From NCBI GenBank assembly GCA_964344935.1, contig CAYFPL010000002.1, positions 310,001-374,000 on the forward strand: DNA of 64,000 nucleotides. Reading direction: 5' to 3'. Of the stretch, positions 43,606 to 51,737 are shown in pieces. Position 1 is the first letter of the stretch; each line of letters opens with the position of its first letter. Made by a program: the position numbers and the translations under genes. Under the pieces are notes generated by a model. The model ran no database searches and had not been told where the DNA came from. It saw only the letters and a list, made by a program, of their open reading frames with translations. This stretch comes from GCA-2731375 sp964344935 (lineage in GTDB: Bacteria > Pseudomonadota > Alphaproteobacteria > GCA-2731375).

Positions 43606-44151
43606 ATGGCAACCTTGAGTGATTGCGTCGCATTGTTCGAAAATGCGCCCAACTGTTTAGCCTTGCATGGTGCTTGGCAAAACTGGAGGGGCAAAGAGCT
43701 TCTTCCATCCTCAAATTCAGTCAAAGTAGAACAGCTTGGAAGGGCGATGAATTCCATAACGGTTTTGGAAATTCATTCACCGGACCTAACGACATTCCGT
43801 CTCGTTGGTTCGCTGCATTCCGAAATGATCCAGCGTGACTTAACGGGTACGCAGATTAATCAGATCACCCCATCCGCCGATCAAAAGTTGCGAAACGAAC
43901 GGCTTTGGAACATGGCGTCGACGCCGTGTGGGGCGGTCGTCGTTTTGACATACGCCCGGCCAAGCGGTTCAAAATTGGCCGGCCGGCGTTTGGCCCTGCC
44001 CGTGAAGCCGCCGAACCCGTCCGAACCCATGCGGCTGTTCTGCGCCTTGGACCGCGACGGCGAGAGCCTGCCAAATGTTGTTGAACCCATAGATTTGGTC
44101 GCTGTGTCAGATCAGTTTGATTATGTGGACATTGGATCCGGCGTACCTTGA
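43606..44151 (+). CDS. PAS_5-type small protein
   Basis: This 181-residue soluble protein resembles the alphaproteobacterial PAS_5 (DUF1488-neighbour type) proteins, a single PAS-like domain without an output domain. The region LHGAWQNWRGKELLPSSNSVKVEQLGRAM and TFRLVGSLHSEMIQRDLTGT fits their pattern (Trp, then a Pro-x-R-like segment, then F-R-x-x-G). Members are thought to be sensory or regulatory, but partners are unknown. ATG 43606 is preferred; 43591 adds five residues. The second half is less conserved. It lies alone after the tRNA. Confidence 0.6.
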   Translation: MATLSDCVALFENAPNCLALHGAWQNWRGKELLPSSNSVKVEQLGRAMNSITVLEIHSPDLTTFRLVGSLHSEMIQRDLTGTQINQITPSADQKLRNERLWNMASTPCGAVVVLTYARPSGSKLAGRRLALPVKPPNPSEPMRLFCALDRDGESLPNVVEPIDLVAVSDQFDYVDIGSGVP

Positions 44152-44332
44152 CCGATCTCCGTCGCCGCATGATCGGCAAAGTACGCTCCCTAGCAACGGT
44201 GGTTCCTTTACATGGGCAGAGAAAGATGCGGCGAATCTCGATCCTAGTATGCCCACTATTTTCCGCACGACTCGACGCCGGATATGCGGCATTGTTCGCC
44301 AATTAATGCATTTGCTATTCGCGGGGCCCAAC

Positions 44333-44773
44333 ATGCGGTTTATTGCAGTCTTTTTTGTTTTTTTCATAGCCGCGCAGTCACCGGCGGCATCCGCGGATGA
44401 CGCCTTGAAGTCCCTGGCGGAGGCCAAGACGCTGACTTGCGTCTTTCAAAGCGCCGTGGTGACCAATTGGGAAGGGAATGACTTCCAAACCCGCCCGGTG
44501 AAGGGGTTTTCATTCTCCATCGAAGCTATCAACGCTGCCCGGGGCAATGCCAAGGCCCTTGCGCGGGGGGGTGCATCGCACCTTGAAATGATCGCATTGC
44601 CGAATGTGCGGCATTTCCTCGGATTCACAGCCAGCGGCGATCTCAACGTGACATCCGTACAGGGCCAATTCGGCAACGCGGATGGGGGGTTATTGACCGT
44701 CCATTCCGTGCACATGGCATCCGTTCCGCCGCAAACTTTCCAGCATTACGGCATCTGTACGCCCAAGGAATAG
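44333..44773 (+). CDS. Exported protein of unknown function
   Basis: This 146-residue protein has a signal peptide (MRFIAVFFVFFIAAQSPAASADD, cleavage probably after ASA). The mature part has two cysteines (LTCVFQS and YGICTPKE) that could form a disulfide linking the two ends. A beta-rich domain is suggested by alternating hydrophobic residues. The frame is open upstream; ATG 44306 would add nine residues before the same signal. I do not recognise the family. It precedes alaS by 109 bases but probably has its own promoter. Confidence 0.62.
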   Translation: MRFIAVFFVFFIAAQSPAASADDALKSLAEAKTLTCVFQSAVVTNWEGNDFQTRPVKGFSFSIEAINAARGNAKALARGGASHLEMIALPNVRHFLGFTASGDLNVTSVQGQFGNADGGLLTVHSVHMASVPPQTFQHYGICTPKE

Positions 44774-44882
44774 ACCCCGAACCAATTCCCCGCGCCGCTG
44801 GACAGTGCCCGGCCGGAGGGCTATTTTCCGCCGCGCCTAGACTATATATGTGTGCCGTAACAGAATGGGTGGGCCCTAAGAG

Positions 44883-47540
44883 ATGCAAAGCGCGAACGAT
44901 ATCCGCAAGGCGTTCCTGGATTATTTCCAGGCGGCGGAGCACGAGGTCGTGGCCTCTTCGCCCCTGGTGCCCCATAACGACCCCACCCTGATGTTTACCA
45001 ACGCAGGCATGGTGCAGTTCAAGAACGTCTTCACCGGTGCCGAAAGCCGGCCCTACAACCGCGCCGCCACCTCGCAGAAATGCGTGCGCGCGGGCGGCAA
45101 GCACAATGACCTGGACAATGTGGGATATACGGCGCGCCACCACACGTTCTTTGAAATGCTGGGAAATTTCTCCTTCGGCGATTATTTCAAGGACCTGGCC
45201 ATCGAACTGGCCTGGAACCTGATCACCAAGGAGTACGGCCTGGACGCCGAGCGCCTACTCGTCACGGTCTATCACGATGACGACCAGGCCTTCGATCTGT
45301 GGCGCAAAATCGCCGGCCTGCCTGAAGAACGCATCATCCGCATTGCAACCTCGGACAATTTCTGGGCCATGGGTGATACAGGGCCCTGCGGTCCCTGTTC
45401 AGAGATCTTTTTTGATCACGGACCATCGATCGCCGGCGGCCCGCCGGGCAGCGCGGACGAGGACGGCGACCGTTTCATCGAAATCTGGAATTTGGTCTTC
45501 ATGCAGTTCGAACAGATGACGCCCGATGAACGGATCAACCTGCCGAAACCGTCCATCGATACGGGCATGGGGCTGGAGCGCATCACAGCCCTGTTGCAAG
45601 GCACCCACGACAATTACGAGATCGATTTGTTACGCTCCATCATGGATGCCTCGGCCGAGATCACCAATATCCCCGTGGATGGCGAGCATAAGTCTGGCCA
45701 TAAGGTGATCGCCGATCATTTGCGCGCCTCTTCCTTCCTGATCGCAGATGGGGTGCTGCCCTCCAACGAAGGGCGCGGCTATGTGCTGCGCCGCATCATG
45801 CGCCGGGCAATGCGCCACGCCCATATGATGGGCGCCAACGATCCTCTGATGTGGCGTCTTGTTCCCACCCTCGTGGGCAAGATGGGTCAGGCCTTCCCGG
45901 AGCTTGTGCGCGCCGAAGCCCTGATCACAGAGACCTTGAGGGGTGAAGAAACCCGTTTCAAACAGACCTTGGACCGCGGCCTGCATCTGCTGAATGGCGA
46001 AGTGGAGAAACTGGCCGAGGGCGAGGCCCTGCCGGGTGAAGTCGCCTTCCGCCTCTACGACACATATGGATTTCCCCTGGATCTGACCCAGGATGTGCTG
46101 CGCGGCCAGAACCGCGCCGTCGACACCGATGGTTTCGATGCCGCCATGGAGCGCCAACGGGCGGAGGCGCGGGCAAATTGGGCCGGCAGCGGCGAGGCCG
46201 CGACTGACGCTATATGGTTTGAATTGCGCCAGGCCTGCGGCGCCACGGAATTCCTCGGCTATGACAAGAACCAGGCTGAAGGCGAGGTCCTGGCCCTGGT
46301 GGCGGACGGCAAGGCGGTCGAGACGGCTGCAGAGGGCACTGATGTGTCCATTCTGGTCAATCAGACACCGTTTTACGCCGAATCTGGCGGCCAGCAGGGC
46401 GATGCCGGCACTATGCGCAGCCCCGAGGGCCTGACCATCGAGATCGCCGATACGCTGAAACGTGTCGACGATCTGCATGTACATCAGGGCAAGGTTACGT
46501 CCGGCACCCTGAATGTGGGCGATGCCCTGGAAATGACAGTGGACGAGGGGCGGCGCGGGCAATTGCGCGCCAACCATTCGGCCACTCATTTGCTGCATGC
46601 AGCCCTACGTAACCGTCTGGGCGATCACGTCACGCAGAAAGGCTCCCTGGTGGCGCCGGACCGCCTGCGTTTCGATATCAGCCACCCGAAAGCGGTGGAC
46701 GGCTCTGATCTGGATTTGATCGAACAAGACGTCAACGATCAGATCCGCGCCAATACCGCCGTTCATACCGGTCTGATGACGCCCGATGAAGCGGTGGAGA
46801 ATGGCGCCCTGGCCCTGTTCGGGGAAAAGTACGGTGATGAAGTGCGCGTGGTTTCCATGGGCGATGGCGGCGAAGAGCACTACTCCACCGAACTCTGCGG
46901 CGGCACCCATGTGCGCCAAACCGGCGATATCGGTGCCTTTACAATTGTCAGCGAAGGCGCCGTTGCTGCCGGCGTGCGCCGCATTGAAGCGCTGACAGGC
47001 GCGGCGGCGTTGGAGCATTTCCACACCCAAGACGCACGGTTGCGGGCGGCGGCCGATCTGTTGCGTACCACGCCCGCTGACCTGCCCGAGCGGATCAATG
47101 CCCTCTTGGAAGAGCGCAAGCGCCTGGAAAGAGAATTGAGCCAAGCGCGCCAGGCCATGGCCCTGGGCGGCGGTGAAGCCAAAAGCGGCGACGGGGACAG
47201 CGCCAAGGAAATCGCTGGCATCAGCTTTTCCGGCCGCCGTCTCGACGGCGTACCCGCCAAGGAGCTGCGCGGCATGGTGGATGCGGCGAAACAGAAGCTG
47301 GGCTCCGGTGTGGTTGCCTTTGTCGCCGTCAACGAAGGCAAGGCTGCCCTGACCATTGGCGTCACGGATGATCTGACAGACCGTTTCAGCGCCGTCGACC
47401 TGGTACGCGTAGGTGCGGCGGCGGTGGGAGGCAAAGGCGGCGGCGGCCGGCCCGATATGGCCCAGGCAGGCGGGCCGGACGGCAACGGCGCCGATGGCGC
47501 CCTGGCCGCCATTGAAGAGGCCATCGCGGCGGCGGGATAG
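44883..47540 (+). CDS. alaS: Alanyl-tRNA synthetase
   Basis: This is an 885-residue enzyme that charges tRNA-Ala. The class II catalytic core starts with IRKAFLDYFQAAEHEVVASS and includes TSQKCVRAGGKHNDL and GMGLERI. The editing domain has zinc-site residues in NHSATHLLHAAL and CGGTHVRQTGDIG. The C-Ala domain ends with a Gly-rich GGKGGGGRPDMAQAGG segment. All are standard for bacterial AlaRS. ATG 44883 is the natural start. Confidence 0.98.
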   Translation: MQSANDIRKAFLDYFQAAEHEVVASSPLVPHNDPTLMFTNAGMVQFKNVFTGAESRPYNRAATSQKCVRAGGKHNDLDNVGYTARHHTFFEMLGNFSFGDYFKDLAIELAWNLITKEYGLDAERLLVTVYHDDDQAFDLWRKIAGLPEERIIRIATSDNFWAMGDTGPCGPCSEIFFDHGPSIAGGPPGSADEDGDRFIEIWNLVFMQFEQMTPDERINLPKPSIDTGMGLERITALLQGTHDNYEIDLLRSIMDASAEITNIPVDGEHKSGHKVIADHLRASSFLIADGVLPSNEGRGYVLRRIMRRAMRHAHMMGANDPLMWRLVPTLVGKMGQAFPELVRAEALITETLRGEETRFKQTLDRGLHLLNGEVEKLAEGEALPGEVAFRLYDTYGFPLDLTQDVLRGQNRAVDTDGFDAAMERQRAEARANWAGSGEAATDAIWFELRQACGATEFLGYDKNQAEGEVLALVADGKAVETAAEGTDVSILVNQTPFYAESGGQQGDAGTMRSPEGLTIEIADTLKRVDDLHVHQGKVTSGTLNVGDALEMTVDEGRRGQLRANHSATHLLHAALRNRLGDHVTQKGSLVAPDRLRFDISHPKAVDGSDLDLIEQDVNDQIRANTAVHTGLMTPDEAVENGALALFGEKYGDEVRVVSMGDGGEEHYSTELCGGTHVRQTGDIGAFTIVSEGAVAAGVRRIEALTGAAALEHFHTQDARLRAAADLLRTTPADLPERINALLEERKRLERELSQARQAMALGGGEAKSGDGDSAKEIAGISFSGRRLDGVPAKELRGMVDAAKQKLGSGVVAFVAVNEGKAALTIGVTDDLTDRFSAVDLVRVGAAAVGGKGGGGRPDMAQAGGPDGNGADGALAAIEEAIAAAG

Positions 47541-47572
47541 ACGCGGGCGGCTAGGGCACAGCGGAGGGCGCA

Positions 47573-48784
47573 ATGGCCCTGAAAGAACGGCTCTACGACC
47601 TGCTGGAAGGCGGCAACCGAGCCACGGCCAGCCAGCGTTCCGTAGATCTCCTACTCGGCATACTGATCGTCAGCAATGTCCTGGCGGTTGCATTGGAGTC
47701 CGTGCCCCGCTACGAGGCGCAGTTCGGGACCGCCTTCGTCTGGTTTGAAGGGATCTCCCTGGCAATCTTCATAGCCGAGTACCTGATCCGCCTTTGGGTT
47801 TGCACAGAACATCCACCGATGAAGCGTCTTTCGCCCGGCGAAGCGCGCAAGCGTTATGCCCTCTCGCCCTTCATGGTGATTGACCTCATCGCGATCCTGC
47901 CCACTTTGGTTTTCAGTGTGGTTGGCCTGGATCTACGCTTCCTGCGCGTTTTTCGTTTGCTGCGGCTTTTGAAGCTGGCCCGCTACTCTCCCACCATCAT
48001 TACCTTGGGCCGCGTGCTGTATGAGGAACGAAGGGCCCTGGGTGCCGTGGTGATCATTATGTTCGGGCTGCTTATGCTCTCGGCATCGGTCATCTCGATC
48101 ATCGAGGGCGAAGCACAGCCAGATGCCTTCGGCACCATTCCGGCTGCTATGTGGTGGGCCCTAGCGACCTTGTCCACAGTCGGCTACGGCGATGTGGTGC
48201 CCATCACGCCGGCGGGCCGTGTCTTTGGCGGCGTTGTCACACTTCTTGGCGTTGCCATGTATGCCTTGCCCATCGCCATCATCGCTTCCGGCTTTACCAA
48301 TGAAAGCCGGCGTCGCGACTTTGTCATTACCTGGGGCATGGTGGCCCGGGTGCCCCTGTTCGCCAAACTGGACCCCGTGGCCCTGGCCAAGATCGGCGGC
48401 TTGTTGCGGTCCAAGTCCGTGCCGTCGGGCTATGAGATCGCGCACAAAGGGCAACCGGCGGACAGCATGTATTTCATCGTCTCAGGCGAAGTCGTTGTGG
48501 ATATCGATGACCACCGGGTGACCCTAGAAGAAGGTGATTTCTTTGGTGAGATCGCCTTGCTGCACGATACCCACCGCAGGGCCCATGCTTTCGCGGTCAC
48601 CGATTGCCGCCTGATGCAATTGATGAAAAGCGACTTCCACGGCCTCATGGAGACCGAGCCCGCACTACGCCAGGAAATCGCCGAAGTCGCCGCCGAGCGC
48701 TTGCGCCAGGGCGAATGGGCGGCCGGGGATGTAGGCGATATGCCCGATGAGGAAATACGCGATCAGCCCACGGAAGGGGTTTGA
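47573..48784 (+). CDS. Voltage-gated-type K+ channel with cyclic-nucleotide-binding domain
   Basis: This 403-residue protein has a six-helix channel core like MlotiK1. S4 carries spaced arginines (LDLRFLRVFRLLRLLKLARY), the pore has the K+ selectivity filter TVGYGD in LSTVGYGDVVPITPAG, and S6 follows. The C-terminal CNB domain has the phosphate-binding cassette FGEIALLHDTHRRAHA. Gating by cAMP is likely from the family. Two adenylate cyclases are encoded about 16 kb away, but a link is only inferred. It starts 32 bases after alaS and may be read from its promoter. Confidence 0.92.
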   Translation: MALKERLYDLLEGGNRATASQRSVDLLLGILIVSNVLAVALESVPRYEAQFGTAFVWFEGISLAIFIAEYLIRLWVCTEHPPMKRLSPGEARKRYALSPFMVIDLIAILPTLVFSVVGLDLRFLRVFRLLRLLKLARYSPTIITLGRVLYEERRALGAVVIIMFGLLMLSASVISIIEGEAQPDAFGTIPAAMWWALATLSTVGYGDVVPITPAGRVFGGVVTLLGVAMYALPIAIIASGFTNESRRRDFVITWGMVARVPLFAKLDPVALAKIGGLLRSKSVPSGYEIAHKGQPADSMYFIVSGEVVVDIDDHRVTLEEGDFFGEIALLHDTHRRAHAFAVTDCRLMQLMKSDFHGLMETEPALRQEIAEVAAERLRQGEWAAGDVGDMPDEEIRDQPTEGV

Positions 48785-48799
48785 CGTTCCGACTGCGGA

Positions 48800-48949
48800 T
48801 TAATAGCCGAAACAAGTCTTGCTACTGCAATCTGTCGCGGCGTTGCTTTCCGCCCCCTTGGCCCACAATTCGGTCTCGAAGCCACCCATCGAAGGTACAC
48901 AAGCGGCCAGAAACAGTGTCGACACGAAAGCAATGATGACAATGCGCAT
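48800..48949 (-). CDS. Small lipoprotein (49 residues)
   Basis: This is a short gene on the reverse strand. It has a strong AGGAGG about 6 bases before ATG 48949, a lipoprotein signal (MRIVIIAFVSTLFLAAC, lipobox LAAC with Cys17) and a 32-residue mature part with two more cysteines near the end (TDCSSKTCFGY). The compact form recalls entericidin-like or other tiny outer-membrane lipoproteins, but I cannot name the family. It converges on the K+ channel gene, leaving 15 bases between stops. Confidence 0.72.
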   Translation of the reverse strand: MRIVIIAFVSTLFLAACVPSMGGFETELWAKGAESNAATDCSSKTCFGY

Positions 48950-49046
48950 GGGATGCCTCCTTGATAGATCAAGGTCATCATAGGTGCATCAGCAATCGCC
49001 CTCACGTGACAATGCCGTGAGCATTTCAGGGCCCCTGTCGGCTCGC

Positions 49047-49568
49047 CTAGGCCTCCGTCAAGATTGGCAACGCCTGCTTATAGGCCGCCTCAGCCAAGAT
49101 CTTGATTTCCTTCGTGGTGCGGCTGCCGATGGGGTGTTCGACCATGATGAAGGGATAATCCGGCAACCCCAACATGCGGGCGATATTCCTGGCCGTGACC
49201 TCGAAGGGTTCGGTGCAGACCACCGCTGCACGCTTGCCTAGTTGTTCGAAACTGATGCCGTCATGCAAACTGCATGTAGAGCAACTGCCTCAATCACCCA
49301 GGCCCGTGATCAGGAAGTCCACATCCTTCGCCGCCGCAGCAAGCGTTTCAGCAGGCGCCGGGGCGGAAGCATTAGATTTCGAATAAAGCGGCAGGACCTC
49401 GCAACCGTGGCGGGCGGCAAAAAGCGCGGCGGTCTCCTGCAGCATGCTGACGGCATTCAGTTTGCCGTTTTCCAGAACACCAATGGTCTTACCGTCAAGG
49501 CTGCCCAGAGCCGGTGCCCGAGAGAAATTCCGCTCTGGCCCCGGCACCGTTGGATCATAGAGTTGCAT
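49047..49568 (-). CDS. UGSC-family selenoprotein (TGA at 49290-49292 read as selenocysteine)
   Basis: This gene of 173 residues has one in-frame TGA at codon 93. The region reads LITGLGD-U-GSCSTCSLHDG, so the TGA stands exactly at U of the UGSC motif that names this (seleno)protein family, which in some members is Cys. Reading continues in the same frame to TAG at 49047-49049 with typical family sequence (AAVVCTEPFEVTARN, then YPFIMVEHPIG). The motif is also U-x-x-C-x-x-C, as in GrdB-type selenoproteins, whose following region is similar. A SECIS-like hairpin begins 6 bases after the TGA. The ATG lies 18 bases after the partner gene stop, so they are co-transcribed. The enzymatic function is unknown, probably redox or reductase-like. 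Confidence 0.9.
49256..49283 (-). promoter_or_regulatory. SECIS-like hairpin following the selenocysteine codon
   Basis: In the mRNA, CAUGCA (from base 49276 down) pairs with UGCAUG (to 49262) around a GUU loop. A lower stem UGC/GCA lies beyond a small internal loop. The stem starts 6 bases, and the loop G about 20 bases, after the UGA. That fits bacterial SECIS geometry, with a G at the start of the apical loop. Confidence 0.65.
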
Positions 49569-49586
49569 GAATTTCGGTGCTCCCCG

Positions 49587-50666
49587 TTAATCGCAGTCAA
49601 TGCAGACGCCGATGGGCTTAGACTGCATGATGGAACCGCGGCCCCGGCTCCAGGAAGGTATGAAACAGGAATGGCCGCCGGCATCGCCGCCGCCCATAAT
49701 GACCAAAATATCTTCCGGTCCATGGCCGCGGTGCATCAAGCCATCCTCGACCAAGCGCGAGGTGCCGCCATCGCCGTGTTGTTTGTCATACTCCCGCTGC
49801 CGGAACTTGCCCACCGCCTTCATGCCTTCCACGGGCCGGGCGGCGTGGCGGAACAGGTATTCCTGAACCTGGCGTTTGCTCCAGCCCGTTGAGGCCACCA
49901 CCCTTGCATGTTCCGGCGATAGAACGACGACGGACTGGCCCAGGGTAATGCAGCCATAGTTCGCCATGGCATCGGCAATAGAGCCCAGCACCTGTTCCGG
50001 CGTATTGCCGCCATGGTTTTCCACGTTGCAAAACCCGCCGCCCGCAAAAACGGTGACGGAGGAAACGCCAGGGGGATAGTCCTGATCCTCCACCAACAAC
50101 GGCCAGGGATTGTCGCGGGCCCGTTCGGCAATACAGAAACTGTATTTTCCTGGATTGCCTTGGGTGGATTTGTCGGACAGGCCAGGCACCATCTGGAATA
50201 CGTTCATCAGGATCAGGCGCACGGCACGGCCGATCGTGGCATTGGCCCGATTGCCGGGCCCGAACAGATTGACGTCCGCGTTCATGCCGATGTCATCGAC
50301 GGTGGGTCCACTGACCACCAGGAGCGGCGCCGAACCGCCCGTGGAGGCGGTGGATCCATGAAAATTGAAACCCGGCTCGTTCATGGCTTCGAATGCGGCA
50401 ACGATGACGGGGAAGTATTCCGGCTTGCAGCCCGCCATCACCGCATTTACTGCCGCCGCATGCACGGTGCATTCCAGGCCTGTAGCCGGATGAGCTGCAA
50501 TTACGGTCTCCACCGGCCGCCCCTCGAATGCCAGCATGGCCTCGACCCTGGCAACATCGGGCGGCACCACGGGCAGGCCGTCGGTCCATCCCTGTTCATA
50601 GCAATAGTCAATAGCGGCGAGGAGGTCGTCCTCAACTTCGTGGATGCGCGGGGATGAAAGGGACAT
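49587..50666 (-). CDS. Cysteine-rich partner of the UGSC selenoprotein, function unknown
   Basis: This 359-residue soluble protein lies immediately upstream of the selenoprotein in the same operon. It opens DLLAAIDYCYEQGWTDGLPVVPP and has many cysteines, among them LECTVH, MAGCKPEYFP, SFCIAE, GGGFCNVENHGG, YGCITLG and HSCFIP, and ends with VCIDCD, a Cys-x-x-Cys tail. Glycine-rich and Asn-rich blocks (FGPGNRANATIGRA) suggest an active site. No membrane segment or signal is seen. I do not recognise a named enzyme family. The context suggests it acts with the selenoprotein, perhaps as the second subunit of a reductase. ATG 50666 is used; 50678 adds four residues. Confidence 0.7.
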   Translation of the reverse strand: MSLSSPRIHEVEDDLLAAIDYCYEQGWTDGLPVVPPDVARVEAMLAFEGRPVETVIAAHPATGLECTVHAAAVNAVMAGCKPEYFPVIVAAFEAMNEPGFNFHGSTASTGGSAPLLVVSGPTVDDIGMNADVNLFGPGNRANATIGRAVRLILMNVFQMVPGLSDKSTQGNPGKYSFCIAERARDNPWPLLVEDQDYPPGVSSVTVFAGGGFCNVENHGGNTPEQVLGSIADAMANYGCITLGQSVVVLSPEHARVVASTGWSKRQVQEYLFRHAARPVEGMKAVGKFRQREYDKQHGDGGTSRLVEDGLMHRGHGPEDILVIMGGGDAGGHSCFIPSWSRGRGSIMQSKPIGVCIDCD

Positions 50667-50741
50667 GGTTGTCTCCACGACTACGGATCACAGGATAACA
50701 ATGCTACAACTGCACGAGATGCGCCAACAGGGGGATTCACA

Positions 50742-51101
50742 ATGACGGAATTGAGTCAGGACCTGCTGGAAACCATGGTCGAAGCATACAATGCGCGTGA
50801 CCTTGATGCTGTAATGAGCTTCTTTGCCGAGGATGCGGTGTTCGACTGGTTCAACGGCCAGCGTTTCGAGGGCAAGGCAGCTATTCGCGCCGTCATGGCC
50901 AACGCCTTCGATGCGGTGGATGCGTTGCACTATGAAGCCACAGACACGCGGATCGTTGGCGACAAAGCGATTTGTGAGCAACTACGGTCCATGACCACGA
51001 AGCGTGGCGATCAGTCTTCGATTCCAATTGTTGACATCCTGACGTTCAGGAATGGTTTGATCGTGCTCAAAGACACATTCTACAAACAGATAGCAGACTA
51101 G
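50742..51101 (+). CDS. SnoaL-like/NTF2-fold protein
   Basis: This 119-residue cone-shaped NTF2-fold protein has the family opening DLLETMVEAYNARDLDAVMSFFAEDAVFDWFNG, followed by FEGKAAIRAVM and a final beta strand pair with VDILTFRNGLIVLKD. SnoaL-like proteins include polyketide cyclases, isomerases and many uncharacterised members. The specific activity is not known. It lies between the UGSC partner and the TRAP small permease, in opposite orientation to both, so it is monocistronic. Confidence 0.84.
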   Translation: MTELSQDLLETMVEAYNARDLDAVMSFFAEDAVFDWFNGQRFEGKAAIRAVMANAFDAVDALHYEATDTRIVGDKAICEQLRSMTTKRGDQSSIPIVDILTFRNGLIVLKDTFYKQIAD

Positions 51102-51111
51102 CGCCGTTGGT

Positions 51112-51648
51112 TTAGAGCTCTGCTTCCAGAACCCGCTCTTCCTCCGACTTAGTGGCGACGGCCGTGCCGTCCTTTATGGCGATGACTGATTGCACCGCGT
51201 CCACGGCCAAGCGGATGGTGAACAGGGCCAGGCCCAGAAATACTGCCAACTTGGGCGGCCATTCCTTCAAATCCAGGGGGCCGTCCACGTAAGAGCCGTA
51301 TTCGACGGCATGTTCGAAATCCGTATAGACCGCCACGGTGACGATGGCGAATGCAATCAATCCCACATAGACGCCGAATGTCTCGAGGATGACCCGCGTC
51401 CGGTTAGACGTCCATTCCGTGAAGATCGTGACAAATACATGCTCGCGCGCCGCCTGTACCGAAGCCAAGGGCAGGAATACCAGAAACACCATGAGGAATT
51501 CGCTGAACACCAGATCATCCGGGATGGGCTGATTGAAGATGTAGCGGCCGGTAACGGAAACACAGATCAAAACAGTCAGAATGATCAACGCAGCGACAGA
51601 GATGATCACCGCCAGCCGGTCAATCCAATCGAGAACACGCAACAACAT
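51112..51648 (-). CDS. TRAP transporter small permease subunit (DctQ), orphan
   Basis: This 178-residue protein has four membrane helices of the DctQ family (the helix-1 region VLDWIDRLAVIISVAALIILTVLICVSVTGRY and VVFxEFLMVFLVFLPLASVQAAREHVFV-like segment). DctQ joins DctM to form the membrane part of a TRAP transporter that takes up organic acids with a DctP binding protein. Neither dctM nor dctP lies nearby: downstream is a + strand gene and upstream is icd. It may be a relic or work with partners elsewhere. The start follows a hairpin that ends the icd transcript. Confidence 0.85.
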   Translation of the reverse strand: MLLRVLDWIDRLAVIISVAALIILTVLICVSVTGRYIFNQPIPDDLVFSEFLMVFLVFLPLASVQAAREHVFVTIFTEWTSNRTRVILETFGVYVGLIAFAIVTVAVYTDFEHAVEYGSYVDGPLDLKEWPPKLAVFLGLALFTIRLAVDAVQSVIAIKDGTAVATKSEEERVLEAEL

Positions 51649-51671
51649 TCCAGCCTACCTCATAGAATTGT

Positions 51672-51704
51672 GCCCCGCGGCCAGCGGCAATGCCGGCGCG
51701 GGGC
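51672..51704 (-). terminator. GC-rich hairpin downstream of icd
   Basis: GCCCCGCG (51672-51679) and CGCGGGGC (51697-51704) form the outer stem, with an inner GCC/GGC-rich stem. It lies between icd (ending 51738 on the - strand) and the dctQ start at 51648. A T-run is not strong. It probably ends or weakens icd transcription. Confidence 0.5.
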
Positions 51705-51737
51705 CCAGAACATGTTAAATAATGATCCGCAGATCAC

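Noticed and set aside
49290..49568. Treating the two halves of the UGSC gene as separate genes or a pseudogene
   Set aside because: Same frame, family motif exactly at the TGA, a SECIS-like hairpin and intact flanks all favour one selenoprotein gene.
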